The position numbers and the translations under genes were made by a program. The notes under the pieces are model-generated. The model saw only the letters and a program-made list of their open reading frames with translations, did no database searches and was not told the DNA's origin. A DNA stretch of 64,000 nt, taken from the NCBI GenBank assembly GCA_030562195.1, contig CM060199.1, forward strand, positions 22,650,338-22,714,337. Direction: 5' to 3'. Shown here piece after piece: positions 24,594 to 35,990 of the stretch (its first letter is position 1; each line of letters opens with the position of its first letter). The DNA is from Nipponacmea schrenckii. Its lineage: Eukaryota > Mollusca > Gastropoda > Lottiidae.

Positions 24594-24795
24594 CCTCTTC
24601 GTTCCTTGCGGAGAATAGGGCTGCTACAGACGTTCTCCATCTCACTCTGTTATGAGCTGTTCTTTTTGCTTCATTCCAGGTCTTGCCAATCCTTCCTAGC
24701 TCTTTCAGTCTTATTCTTTTCAAGCTATGTAAAGGTCGTCCTTGTCTTCTATGCCCTTGGGGATTCCAGTCCAGTGCCTCTCTGGTGATGTTGTT
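24594..24795 (-). pseudogene. LINE ORF2 C-terminal tail inside repeat copy B
   Basis: Same fragment as 18402-18605, nearly identical (the minus-strand tail reads TSVAALFSARNEE). Its presence at the same place in both 4-kb copies shows that it was amplified with the repeat. Confidence 0.7.
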
Positions 24796-26225
24796 TTGAG
24801 ATCAAAAGGATGCATATTGTAGAGTTCAAAAGTTATGAACTTTCAAACGGAAGTCAGTTTTGAAAAACTTTGGCAGGACCTGGTCCAAAGACAAATTTGA
24901 AATTGAAAAATATGCCACTAGAGGACCTAGATAATTATCCAAATTATATTTTAAAACAAGTCTGAAAAAAATAGGATTAAAAATGGCGGACGAGTAGTAT
25001 TTTTCCAATAATTTGCATATTTCAAGATGGCGATCAAACGGTTAGGAATTTGCATATACGGCATACATACAAAATGAAGATATTGATGGTACTAAATCTG
25101 TGGAATAAAAAAATTGCAAGTTTGTGCAAAAATTTAATCCGGAAATTCCGATTTCTGTGATTTTCTACATTTTTGGTCATTTTCGGACGTTTCCGGCTAA
25201 TTTCGGAAAATGTTTTATCGGAATCTTTAATGATAATTTTTTGTCTACTCATCTACCAATTTTTGTGAAAAAATAAGACGTAAATTTAAAAAAAACACGT
25301 GCTTTTTCATAAATCACGCACAATTAATATAGAACTGAGAACAAAATTTTCAATTATTAAAAAGCGCAATTTTGATCAAAATATAAAGTGTTATACACCA
25401 TTGGAAAGAATAAATTACGCGTAATAGGGACATAAAAGAAATTTTGATGTATGTAAATTAGGTCACGTGACAGAGCTCTTCGAAGTTAAAAAGTGCAATT
25501 TTAAAATGGCTGTAAAACCGGAAGTTGACATTGCACAACACAAATGAAGACATCAATGGATAGATCTCGACAAGGGCAACAACTTTTGTGCAGGTCACAT
25601 GGTCACAAAATTACAATTGTCCGATTAACCCCTAAGGCACAATTTTTCACTTTACAAAAGTAAGTGGTTTAATGATGGCGACTGATCTGTTACTTCCGGT
25701 TCAATTTTTGTTAATTATAAAATCATTATGGGTTACTAGTAACTAATTGCAAAAAAAAAAATTCAAATATCTTTAGAATTCCGGAAGTGATGTCGACATT
25801 TTGAAAACAGATTTTTCTTGACAAGAAAAATGTTTATCTAACTGCAAATTTTGATTTCGATCTAATCAAAATTGCAAAAGTTAGAAAAAGTGTTAAATTT
25901 TAAAATTCAAAAGTCAGCAACAAAAGTAAAAATTTCAAAATTTTTAAACTGCTACTATGTAAATCTAAGTTATAAGTAGTAAATAAAAAAAGTCCGAACC
26001 AGATTGGATAAAAAAACGAGCCGTGAGTTAGTAAACAAAAATAAAATTTGTGACGTTCTACGTCATTTCCGGTAGAACAAAAATGCGTCATTTTACATTT
26101 AAACAACAACGAGCACTAGATTACGTTACAATATCACGCCAGATTGTGTAAGACATTTGCAGTTATGGCTGGGGAGCGTGACCAGAAAGAGACAAAAAAA
26201 AAAAAATAGTCATTTCGAAAACAAA

Positions 26226-26250
26226 GCAGTGCGTTCGAAGAACGCACTGC
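26226..26250. repeat. Perfect terminal hairpin of copy B
   Basis: Eleven-base arms GCAGTGCGTTC and GAACGCACTGC around a GAA loop, followed by AAACTAG and the start of copy C. A short hairpin just before CTRR is the signature of Helitron 3' ends; here CTAG follows three bases after the stem. The typical 5' TC start is not seen. Confidence 0.85.
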
Positions 26251-26251
26251 A

Positions 26252-27919
26252 AACTAGAACCGTTAGACGGTACTAAGGCAGTGCGCGTCCCTTCTATTGC
26301 ATGGGTGAAACGTTGCATTTATACAATTCATTTAAGATAGAATGTATATTGTTTTCGCATTTATTTGGAGAGATGTTTATTATGATTTAACACGTGACAA
26401 TTCAGGTTATTAATAGACTGGCAAGTATTAAGTTTTGTGGTGTAAAAATATCTGAGCTTTACCACGCCTACAAAGTCTAATGACTTGTTTTGATTGGTTC
26501 GGACACTCTAACTGGAAATGTCAAAATTCGTGTTTGACCAAAAGATAAGAAATTAACATTCAAATCAACACTATTTGACTTTATAACCTGTTACATAATC
26601 TCCTTAACTCTACTTGTAACATTTATATCTGTTTAATTAGAGTGTAATTTTATTCAAAATTTTTTCGCAAATTTTATTTATACATATTGATTTATATATT
26701 GCTTTAAAGCTGTGAATTTGCACATTATAAATTTGTTCGAATTTTGTTTTTAAGTTACACAGAACTAAAAATAAAACAATATGCTTATTTTCTACTATTT
26801 ATTATTTTCGGTCTATAACTAAAAGATATTGTTAGAAAGCTAATGAAAATCATTATACAATAATGTCAATTAGAATGTCGCCAAGAGTCTTGTTCATAAG
26901 ATATGATCATCTGAAGATACGAGAAATATGCAAATTACCAATTTTTGGAACCCTATTAAACCAGATGTTCTTTACTAAAAGGTAATCAAAGTATCATATA
27001 AACCTTTAGCCAATGAAGATGATTGTGCAGAAAATAAGGGATGCAGGTGGTGACCTAGATAATTATCCAAATTATATTTTAAAACTAGTTTGAAAAAAAA
27101 TCGGATTAAAAATGGCGGACGAGTAGTATTTTTCGAATAATTTGCATATTTCAAGATAGCGATCAAACGGTTAGGAATTTGTGTATACGGCAACCATACA
27201 ATATGAAGATATTGACGGTACCAATTCTGTGGAATAACAAATTTGCAAGTTTTTTCAAAAAATAATCCGAAAATCCCGGTTTCTGTTATTTTCGACAGTT
27301 TTTGGTCATTTTCGAACGTTTCCTGCTAATTTCGGAACAGGTTTTGTTAGAATCTTATATATAATTTTTTGTCTACTCATCTACCAATTTTTGTGAAAAA
27401 ATTAGGTCACGTGACAGAGCTCTTCAAAGTTAAAAATTGCGATTTTCAAATGGCTGTAAAACAGGAAGTTGACATTGCACAATAAAAATGAAGACATCAA
27501 TGGATAGGTCTCGACAAGGGCAACAACTTTTGTGCAGGTCACATGGTCACCAAAGGTCAAGGTCACGATATATGAACGTTGGAAAATTAGGCACATAGTG
27601 AAAAAAAAAAGAATCGGAAATGAAAGGAAAGCTAAATCGAAATTCAAAATTCGGCTGCCTAAGATTTGTTAGCAATCGATTGAAGATTACATAGACATCA
27701 AAATTATAATTGTCCGATTAACCCCTGAGGCGCAATTTTTCGTTTTACAAAAGTAAGTGGTAAAATGATGGCGGCTGACCTGTTACTTCCGGTTCAATTT
27801 TTGTTAATTATAAAATCATTATGAGTTTATAGTAACTAATTGCAAAAAAAAATTTCAAATATCTGTAGAATTCCGGAAGTGAAAATTCGAAGTTTAGAGA
27901 CGTATAACGTCAAAACCGG
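26252..27919. repeat. ~4-kb tandem repeat, copy C (internally deleted and truncated)
   Basis: Starts as A and B, then jumps over several internal segments and ends within the 'ccggaagtgaaaattcg' region. No gene. Confidence 0.85.
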
Positions 27920-28382
27920 AAGAACCCTGGTCAATGATGCAGGTCGGAGAGTCTGACGCGGAAAAGGCGTCTAGTCGTAAGGATGTGGCTATAACCAGAG
28001 ATCCCTTGAATAGGAAAAAAGTAGGATAATGCCACTGTCCTAGCAAAATTTCTCTCATTGCACACTGCATTGCGTTGCCCGTCTTCATAAGCCTATAGCC
28101 TTATAATTTGTAGAAGAGAAGGATGTAAAACTTTCGATTTATGTCATTACTAATCACTATAGAAAGTGAAATGTCAAGAGCTTTATGGTGGTGAAGCGGC
28201 CCTACAACCTTATGAAATGCAGTAGGTTAGCCTACAGTACAAATCTCTCCTTTCAGAAAACGAATAAAGCCTGTTTGTTAATAATTGTTGGTTTAATGTA
28301 TTTTGACTGAAGTCACGTTGCCATTCTGAGCGTATTGTTTTTTATTTTGGTATTCTTTGAAATTTCACCGTTCAACCAAACC
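27920..28382. other. No gene recognised
   Basis: Sequence between the end of repeat copy C and the last recognisable piece of element E1. The E1 3' LTR would be expected here but no match to the putative 5' LTR (50235-50812) is seen. Confidence 0.5.
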
Positions 28383-28384
28383 CC

Positions 28385-28395
28385 TCCTTTCGAGT
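28385..28395 (-). other. Putative polypurine tract of E1
   Basis: Minus strand reads aaaggaggggt, downstream of the env stop (28656). It would prime plus-strand DNA synthesis if the 3' LTR began just after it, but no LTR match follows. Confidence 0.3.
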
Positions 28396-28655
28396 CCTTT
28401 GTCTCCAGACTAAATGGGATAGTTTTGATGGGAAAATACCCGGTGAGGGTAAAATTCCGACTCGGCCGACTTTGCCGACCTGTCGACTGGCATCAAAAAA
28501 AGAATTGTTGATCAAGATGAAGATTTCTCCTAAATTCTGGAATTCTTTTGAGAAACGGGTAAATAAATAAACAAACCAATACAAAATCATATAACATCAT
28601 ATAAAACGTTAAGACAAATTCTAGTTACAGTGAGTGGACCATTCAATATAGAAAA

Positions 28656-30083
28656 CTAGTATCGAACAGTAGTAACAGGTGTCATGAAGTTTTCAGATTT
28701 ACTTGGCTGGAGTGGTGGCGGATTAGATGTCGCCTCATTGTATGACATATCAGNNNNNNNNNNNNNNNNNNNNNNNNNNNNNNNNNNNNNNNNNNNNNNN
28801 NNNNNNNNNNNNNNNNNNNNNNNNNNNNNNNNNNNNNNNNNNNNNNNNNNNNNNNNNNNNNNNNNNNNNNNNNNNNNNNNNNNNNNNNNNNNNNNNNNNN
28901 NNNNNNNNNNNNNNNNNNNNNNNNNNNNNNNNNNNNNNNNNNNNNNNNNNNNNNNNNNNNNNNNNNNNNNNNNNNNNNNNNNNNNNNNNNNNNNNNNNNN
29001 NNNNNNNNNNNNNNNNNNNNNNNNNNNNNNNNNNNNNNNNNNNNNNNNNNNNNNNNNNNNNNNNNNNNNNNNNNNNNNNNNNNNNNNNNNNNNNNNNNNN
29101 NNNNNNNNNNNNNNNNNNNNNNNNNNNNNNNNNNNNNNNNNNNNNNNNNNNNNNNNNNNNNNNNNNNNNNNNNNNNNNNNNNNNNNNNNNNNNNNNNNNN
29201 NNNNNNNNNNNNNNNNNNNNNNNNNNNNNNNNNNNNNNNNNNNNNNNNNNNNNATTTTTAAGTTTCGCAACTGGATGTAAGTCATCTAATTCAGATACTA
29301 ATTTTTCGATAGGAATATCAGTTCCTTTTAATTTTGGAGGTAATTTAGTTAGTGTATAATTGCCAAAAGGATCGGTAATGGGTTTCCAAATATCGGTAAT
29401 TGATTCATTAAAATTGATCAACAAATGTTTGAATGAAGTGTCATCAAAATAAGTACTCTCATTTGTGTTATGAGAAGGCAAGGTTACGTGGTCATTTACT
29501 GCCTTACATGTTGGCTTTAGGCGAATAATTTGTATGGGTGGTTTGACAACAATAGAGGAATGTTCTAGGTGGGTATCTTGACAAACAATTGAAAATCGTG
29601 CTTGTTTGCGTACAATAACAGCCCAATAACCATTAGTGAAGTATTCACTAGTTGGTAAAATCTCATTAGGTTTGACCGAAATATCACATCTACTTGAAAT
29701 CTTTGCCTTATTTTTAGAAAACAATGCCATAACACACAATTCACTGAGGTTAATTGGAAAGATTGGACTCTTAATTTGACAAAAGTTCATAACAGGATTT
29801 GTACATTGTTTAGATTCATTATCTGTTATCAAAGCGTATTTTGTACAGCAAGCGTGGTTGTTTCTAATTTATATCGTGCGACAAATCGAGACGTGCCCTT
29901 AGATTTTGATAAAATATGATCAGTCGTCATTGGAACTGGGAGTGAGTGAACTTTGTAAATTATATAATGGTCGTCATTGTCAAGTAATGGAATATTCAAA
30001 ATAATAATGATTTTGTAGTCCTCTATTAAGGATACACAAGTTAGAATTTTATAATAATGCCATAAATTTGTTTTGGGATTTGC
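28656..30083 (-). pseudogene. E1 envelope-like protein, C-terminal part
   Basis: Minus-strand env sequence resuming on the left side of E2. It contains Cys and N-glycosylation-type sites typical of an ectodomain, a frameshift near 29840, then an open frame into the 500-N gap, which hides the expected membrane anchor, and a short tail ending at 28656. It belongs with 39258-40140; the 4-base TTGC flanking E2 shows where the two parts were joined. Confidence 0.65.
28754..29253. other. Assembly gap of 500 N
   Basis: Exactly 500 unknown bases within the E1 env region. Real length unknown. Confidence 0.99.
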
Positions 30084-30534
30084 TGTAACAGAGTCTGCAG
30101 TAACGTGTATTGTTATTTTTATATTATTATGAATTATATGTTATTTAATTAATGAACTTTACCAACTCCTCTCTTCCACCTCGTGTTAATTGTACTTTGC
30201 TCTCGCATATCAATTTGGGATTAACTTAGTAAATCAATTATCAGAATCACCTCTAACTATCTACAGATATACACTTTTCGGCCAATGGTCATTTTCAAAA
30301 TTATTTTATCTTTCTAAATTTAGTATCTAGTATTAACCGTGTTTCGGACACTATGATAACAAAATTATATATATAGAAGTGCGAGAGTAGAGTATATGAT
30401 CTGGAGATTGGAAGCAAGATCATTGTCGAGAACGTCTCGAGAAGGAAGTCTTGGGTTAGGAGAGAGGACGAGGAAAGATAGAAATAAAGTATTGAAGAAA
30501 AACAGAAAAGAATCGTCATTGTTACAACACTGAA
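30084..30534 (+). repeat. E2 5' LTR
   Basis: Starts TGTAACAGAG. A TATA-like ttatatatatag lies near 30366 and a poly-A signal AATAAA at 30483-30488. The last five bases differ from the 3' LTR (ctgaa versus ctaca), the main difference between the two. An antisense ORF in each LTR has no family character. Confidence 0.92.
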
Positions 30535-30537
30535 TTT

Positions 30538-30555
30538 TGGGGGCTTGTCCGGGAT
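30538..30555 (+). other. E2 primer-binding site, tRNA-Pro type
   Basis: TGGGGGCTTGTCCGGGAT, three bases after the LTR. It differs at one base from the well-known tRNA-Pro primer site of gammaretroviruses, so tRNA-Pro is the likely primer. Confidence 0.85.
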
Positions 30556-30609
30556 TTGATATTTGATTTGATATTCATCATCACAGTGTTGAAACCAGCT
30601 AAAGGATTG

Positions 30610-30617
30610 GGGTAAGT
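30610..30617 (+). promoter_or_regulatory. Candidate splice donor for E2 env mRNA
   Basis: GG|GTAAGT (intron starting at 30612) in the leader between the primer site and gag. Together with the acceptor at 35970-35989, directly before the env ATG, it would produce a spliced env mRNA as in retroviruses. Confidence 0.6.
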
Positions 30618-30764
30618 TTTCAAATTTGAATTTAGTACCTGTTCAATTTGAGGCAACAAGACAAAGGAAAATCAGCAAGGTTATTTAAGAGTTTCTTAAT
30701 TTTGTTTATTTTTCATTATACTTCTTACATTAGGTTATTTCTTTCTTTTTATAAAATAATAATA

Positions 30765-31766
30765 ATGGAAAAGCAAATTCAGGATCAAATTAATGATTTA
30801 GGAGCACAGTTGTCTGCACAAGCTCAAAATTTTCAGGATGAGATGCAAATGCGTTATACGGATTCCATGCGAGTTCTGCAAAATTCTACAACCTTGACTC
30901 CGCAGGTAATTTCGGAAAATTTTTCGGACCTAAAATTAGAACTTAGAGCTCAAGGGCTAAGCACGCAAGTTAGGCTTTTTAGTGGGGATTCATATAAACT
31001 ATTCAACGAATGGTTAAAAGAGCTGGAAAAAGCTCATATGTTTGTTGATGCGGATGATTCTCGTATGAGATCGTTAGTCCTTCAACGCTCAACGGGCATT
31101 GCAGGGGAATTTATCACAAGGTATTTGAAAGGCAACCCTACTATTACTTGGGTAGAATTAAGAAAGGTTTTAAAGGAAAGGTTTGGCGACCTTTTAGACC
31201 AAAAATATTGTCTCCAAAAACTAAAGAAAATAAAACAAACGTCAATAGAGTCTGTGCAAGGATATGCTGACCGAATCAGAGCCCTTGCAGAAGAGGCGTT
31301 CTCATCTGATGATGTTTCCAATCCTATGGTACAGTCAATGTTAATTGACATTTTTATTGATGGTTTAAAGGAAGACTCTGCAGTTAAGGGGTTACTTCGT
31401 GATTCACCCACCACCTTTGACCAGGCGGTAAATAAGGCTGCCTCTATTCAGCACAATACTAGAGCATTTCAGATGAGACGTCGAAAAACGACTGAGGAAC
31501 CCATGGAAGTAGACACTACCTCCTCAGTAAGAACAACGGAACAAAAATTTAGAGACTTAGAAAAAACCCAAAAAGCTTTGACTGACCAATTAGAAAGACT
31601 GACTTTAGAAAAAAACCGAAATCCAAGTGGTAAATTTAAACGAAACCCACAGGCAGACAGGAATCTTTATAATTTTCAATGGACGCCTGAAGGCAAACCT
31701 ATCTGTAAAAAATGCAATGGGGTAGGACATATGGCTAGGGACTGCAGACGTAAGACGGTAAACTAG
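30765..31766 (+). CDS. gag: E2 Gag
   Basis: The ATG at 30765 is preferred over an upstream in-frame ATG at 30648 because the extra 39 residues are hydrophobic and unlike Gag. 333 residues. The N-terminus is a helical Gln-rich stretch, residues ~75-225 have the Retrotrans_gag-like capsid pattern (VRLFSGDSYKLFNEWLKELE; ERFGDLLDQ), and the end carries a CCHC zinc knuckle CKKCNGVGHMARDC that would bind genomic RNA. The frame is intact, ends at TAG 31764-31766 and is followed by pol in the -1 frame. Confidence 0.9.
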   Translation: MEKQIQDQINDLGAQLSAQAQNFQDEMQMRYTDSMRVLQNSTTLTPQVISENFSDLKLELRAQGLSTQVRLFSGDSYKLFNEWLKELEKAHMFVDADDSRMRSLVLQRSTGIAGEFITRYLKGNPTITWVELRKVLKERFGDLLDQKYCLQKLKKIKQTSIESVQGYADRIRALAEEAFSSDDVSNPMVQSMLIDIFIDGLKEDSAVKGLLRDSPTTFDQAVNKAASIQHNTRAFQMRRRKTTEEPMEVDTTSSVRTTEQKFRDLEKTQKALTDQLERLTLEKNRNPSGKFKRNPQADRNLYNFQWTPEGKPICKKCNGVGHMARDCRRKTVN

Positions 31767-34145
31767 TTCGGTCTGACTTAAGTAGGGGAAATCCAGACCA
31801 AGAAATATTACACCCTACGATTTCAAATAAATGTGGTATTTTATTTTGTAAAATTTCTATTGGCAAGTTTAATAATATTATATCTTTAGTTGATTCAGGG
31901 GCAGATATCAGCGTTATAAATTATGATCTCTTTACCAAATTAGATAAAGGTGATATCGTTCACTTTGATGATAGACCCGAAAGTTTGCCGAATGTTATCG
32001 GTGTTACTGGCGATAATTTAAACATTAAGGGTATTGTCTCACTTTATTTTTGGATAGGTAAGGAAAAAGTTTTGTTTGATTTTTATGTAGTAAAAGATTT
32101 AAAGAAAAATGTCATATTAGGAAGTGATTTCTTTACCTCATTTGGAGTTAAATTGGATTTTTGTAACAAAACAATGTCAGTAAATAATAGTATCGTTGTA
32201 CTTTCTTCGAAGGATAGCAAAGCTAGGCAATTGATGTTCTCCACAGAGCATGTGAAGATTGAACCTCGATCTGTCTGTCACATTCAAACAAAGATTTCAA
32301 AAAAATTCATTGGCAAGGATATCATGGTTACCCCTCTTGATCATTCAAGTTTATTTTTAGATCAACCAGGTCTTCTTATGGCAAGTGCCATTTATACTGT
32401 AAGTAAAGATGTTTTGTGTATTGAAATTGTGAATGAAACTGGTGTTACACATCGTATAAGTAGAGGTCAACCCCTGGCTGTGGGGGAAGTAATTGATGAA
32501 CAATCTATTTGTAATATTGATAACATAGATAACAATAGTAGTCACATAGATAACAATAGTGATAAGTTTAATAAGAGTCCCGTTGTAGATAAGAATTTGA
32601 AACCCGTTGTAGATTTAGGGAAACTAGTCAAATTAGATCATATCAGTCCAGATAAAAGAAATAAAATTCTAAGTTTACTTAATAAACATGCTTCTCTTTT
32701 GGTTACAGATGACATTCATCTAGGTCGAACGGATGTAGTAAAGGCAACACTTAATACTGGAGAATCTCCTCCCATCCGTTTGAAACAATATAGGGTACCT
32801 ATTACTAAACGAGAAGTTATCGAGAATGAAGTTGCAAAAATGTTACATGCAGGAATAATACGGCCATCGAACAGCGAGTACGCTTTCCCTGTTGTGTTGA
32901 TTTTGAAATCGGATTCATCGTATAGATTTTGTGTTGACTATAGGAAGCTGAATGAACAACTCAGACAAAACAGTTACCCGCTGCCACACATGGAAGATTT
33001 AATAAATTCTCTTACAGGTTCCCAATTCTTCACGTGTCTTGATCTCAAAAATGGCTTCTGGCAGATCGAATTACAGGAATCCGACAAGCACAAAACGGCA
33101 TTCACAAGTTTTATGGGACTGTTCGAATTCAACCGTTTACCTTTTGGCATTTCCACCACTCCAAGTATATTCCAAGGTGTCATGGACAAGGTTATGAGCG
33201 GATTGCTAAATTAATATGTTAAAGTCTTTATCGACGATATCATTATTCATTCAAAATCCTTTGAAGACCATTTGATGCATCTTGAGGAAATATTTCGTAG
33301 ATTAGATCAGGCAGGTCTTAAATTAAAACCAACAAAATGTGAGTTTTTAAAACCACAGATTAAGTATTTGGGACACATTATTTCGAAGCATGGTATAGCA
33401 CCAAATCCTGAAAAATTGCAGGCCATTGTTAAGATGCAACCACCCAAAAACGTTAAAGAAATTCGTGCTTATATCGGTTGTCTTTCTTATTACAGGAAAT
33501 TTATTCACAAATTTTCAGACATTGCTGATCGCCCTTACCAAAAAGAATGCAAAGTTTGAATGGAATGATGGTACACAAAGAGCATTTGAAGAGTTAAGAC
33601 AAAAGTTGATGACCGCTCCTATCCTGGCTTTTCCAGAACCAAATAAACCATACAAGTTATACACGGATGCCTCCGGGTATGCCATTGAAGGTATTTTAAC
33701 TCAGGAATTTCCAGAGGGCGAGCGTGTCATACAATATATTTCCCATCAATTATCGGCTGGACAGCAAAAATGGCCGACTATTGAGAGAGAAGGTTATGCA
33801 ATAATATATTGTGTCCTGAAACTTCGACCCTATTTACTAGGTGCCAAATTCACTATTTTAACTGACCATAAACCACTTGGATTTCTTTTCTCGTCAGAAA
33901 TGAAAAATTACAGGATACAGAAATGGGCGATTATTTTGGATGAGATGCATTGTGACATACAATATACCAGTGGAACCAGTAATTCGAGAGCTGATATGCT
34001 AAGTAGGTTAAATTATGATAATATTCCATACGAAAAAGATGAAATAGATGCCGAGCTAGATGTCATTGACCTTGACCAATTAAAACATGTCAATGATACG
34101 GACCTCAACGATGTCATAGAAGAAATAGAATCAGAGTCTGATGAA
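31754..34145 (+). pseudogene. pol: E2 Pol: protease, reverse transcriptase and RNase H (disrupted)
   Basis: Reads in the -1 frame relative to gag. Protease has the active-site LVDSGADIS and the downstream ILGSDFF. RT follows with CVDYRKLNEQ, PFGIS and FIDDI in place of the usual YLDD. RNase H has YTDASG and TDHKPLGFL. Three lesions are visible: a TAA at 33212-33214 just before the catalytic FIDDI in the same frame, a one-base frameshift at about 33525-33540 between RT and RNase H, and another at about 34140-34150 before integrase. The copy therefore cannot make a full Pol polyprotein. Confidence 0.88.
31757..31763 (+). promoter_or_regulatory. Frameshift-site candidate at E2 gag end (variant)
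   Basis: GGTAAAC directly before the gag TAG, at the place where E1 has the canonical GGGAAAC. One base departs from the X XXY YYZ pattern, so slippage may be reduced or lost. Confidence 0.4.
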
Positions 34146-35826
34146 TTCTGTGGACATTTCACGTTTGCAGCGAAATGATCCCAATTTGCAACAATTATAT
34201 AAACTTCTTCAGGATGGCATCTTAAGTAAAGAGACTGCAGAGTATGTTTTAGCCTCGAAAACTATTTATCACATATCGAAACCTACCGTCAATGACCCAA
34301 ATCCTCGGTTACAATTAGTAATTCCTCACAGTTTGCAAAAAGATCTTTTACAAAATTTTCATGAACATAAATTTAGTTCTCATTCTAGTATAGATAAAAT
34401 GTACGACCGCCTGCGTTCTAGATATTTCTGGGTAAATATGTACAAAGACGTTGTTACACATGTTCACCGTTGTAACAAATGTTGCATGAAAAACCTTCGC
34501 AAGCAAAAGTTACCACTACAAACCATGCCTCAACCAGAATATCCGTTTGAAATGATTGGTATTGATACATGTGGTCCGTATCCAACAACTCCTGAAGGCA
34601 TGAAATACATGATAACTATTTCGGATTTCTTTTCTGGTTGGCCAGAGGTTTATCCCGTTTCCAGCAAAGGTACTGTGGAGGTTGCTAAGGTATTGTTAGA
34701 AAACTTCATTCCTCGATTTGGGTGTCCAAGAGTAATTTTATCAGATAGAGGTACTGAATTTTGTTCAGAAGTTATTACACACATTACCAAGTCTTTAGGT
34801 ATCAAGCATCTGAAAACCAGTCCCTATCATCCACAAACTAATGGCACCACTGAAAGGTTTCATCGATATCTTAATAGTTGTATTTCAAAATATGTAAACT
34901 CCTCACATAACGATTGGAATACGTTTGTACCTGGCATTCTCTTCAGTTATAGAACATCGGTACATGATTCCACAAAGTTTTCACCATATTTTATTATCTA
35001 TGGTCGTGATCCTCTTTTACCTTTCGATTGTATGTTAGGACCAAAAGTAAAATATGCTGGGGATGAGTATGTACCAAGTATGTTACAAAAACAGAATATC
35101 GCTTTTCGTACGCTCAAAGAAAACACCCAAAAGAGCAGATTACGCAACAAAGCGTATTTCGATAGGAAAGCGAAAGATTTGCAGTTTGAAGTAGGCGATC
35201 CCGTATTCTATTTTAATCCATCTCTCACACCTAATACTTCAAGTAAGTTTCAATTAAAATGGCAGCCTCATTTTAGGATAATTGAACAGACATCTCCTGT
35301 TAATTATAAAATTCGAAATCAAATTACAGGTAAAACCAAGGTGGTTCATGGCGAAAATTTACAGCCCGCTTTCCCTGATGATTCATGGGATGAACAACGA
35401 CCCGATCCACAGATCACAACTGGCTCTCGACAGCAACCACATCGCTCTGCGAAAATGTTGTCAGAGTTACCAGTTCGGGAATTGGAGGATAATACACCGG
35501 ATTATACCCGTTACGTGGGTGAACCAACATCCTCCGTGTTAAACGAAGACCGAGAGTATCGGGAGCAGAACGTCGATCCCACCACCTTCGTTTATCAAGA
35601 CTCATCGGAGTCCGATATGGACGTACAATCGGATGGTTCATGGTCCGATTCCGATGAATTGCCTTTGGCGGATTTACGGAATGAGGCTTTGGCCAAGCCT
35701 CTCCGTAAGCGTTCTTTGTCGGTCAGTAGTTCGGACTCAGACTCCAATACTGTGCCCGACAAACGGAATAAGGTAGAGATAGGTCTCATCCAAAGGTTGT
35801 TGTCTTTTCTTCAGCATTTAGCTTGA
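34141..35826 (+). CDS. pol: E2 integrase region (open frame)
   Basis: A 561-codon open frame, normally the C-terminal part of Pol, not a separate gene. It has the HHCC zinc finger (HEHKFSSH ... CNKC), the DDE core with Asp in IGIDTCGPYP, Asp in LSDRGTEF and Glu in GTTERFHRYL, then an SH3-like C-terminal domain (VGDPVFYF; LKWQPHFRI) and a long acidic Ser/Asp tail. It catalyses LTR insertion in the family. All three catalytic residues are present. It is cut off from the upstream pol frame by the shift near 34145. Confidence 0.9.
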   Translation: MNSVDISRLQRNDPNLQQLYKLLQDGILSKETAEYVLASKTIYHISKPTVNDPNPRLQLVIPHSLQKDLLQNFHEHKFSSHSSIDKMYDRLRSRYFWVNMYKDVVTHVHRCNKCCMKNLRKQKLPLQTMPQPEYPFEMIGIDTCGPYPTTPEGMKYMITISDFFSGWPEVYPVSSKGTVEVAKVLLENFIPRFGCPRVILSDRGTEFCSEVITHITKSLGIKHLKTSPYHPQTNGTTERFHRYLNSCISKYVNSSHNDWNTFVPGILFSYRTSVHDSTKFSPYFIIYGRDPLLPFDCMLGPKVKYAGDEYVPSMLQKQNIAFRTLKENTQKSRLRNKAYFDRKAKDLQFEVGDPVFYFNPSLTPNTSSKFQLKWQPHFRIIEQTSPVNYKIRNQITGKTKVVHGENLQPAFPDDSWDEQRPDPQITTGSRQQPHRSAKMLSELPVRELEDNTPDYTRYVGEPTSSVLNEDREYREQNVDPTTFVYQDSSESDMDVQSDGSWSDSDELPLADLRNEALAKPLRKRSLSVSSSDSDSNTVPDKRNKVEIGLIQRLLSFLQHLA

Positions 35827-35969
35827 GTTTTTATTTTTTTTTATTCTCCGTGTAAAAGGATCTTCTTCGTTATCCTTTATTTACCACGGGGAGGAGGATA
35901 AGTGCATTTTGAGCGAAAAGATTCAGCAAGCTTCTTTCATTACACTCGAATTATCACTTATGAAGGATT

Positions 35970-35989
35970 ATTTTTTTTTATTTTTCTAG
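35970..35989 (+). promoter_or_regulatory. Splice acceptor before E2 env
   Basis: A run of T's ending in ctag, one base before the env ATG at 35991. This strongly suggests that env is expressed from a spliced transcript. Confidence 0.7.
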
Positions 35990-35990
35990 A

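Larger units (their letters stand above)
20196..26252. repeat. ~4-kb tandem repeat, copy B (split by a 2.2-kb insertion)
   Basis: Matches copy A from 20196 to 20842 and again from about 23007 on, with the tyrosine-recombinase insertion between. It ends in a 25-base hairpin (26226-26250) that copy A lacks, then 'aaactag', and copy C starts. Without the insertion its length is about 3.9 kb. Confidence 0.9.

Noticed and set aside
28684..29359. Plus-strand ORFs over the second gap
   Set aside because: Gap artefacts; the real coding strand here is the minus-strand E1 env.
30301..30519. Antisense 72-codon ORF in both E2 LTRs as a gene
   Set aside because: Low-complexity Leu/Ser composition and overlap with promoter and poly-A signals; conservation is due only to the young age of the LTR pair.
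35414..35789. Minus-strand ORFs over the E2 integrase tail
   Set aside because: Mirror frames of the acidic Ser/Asp tail.
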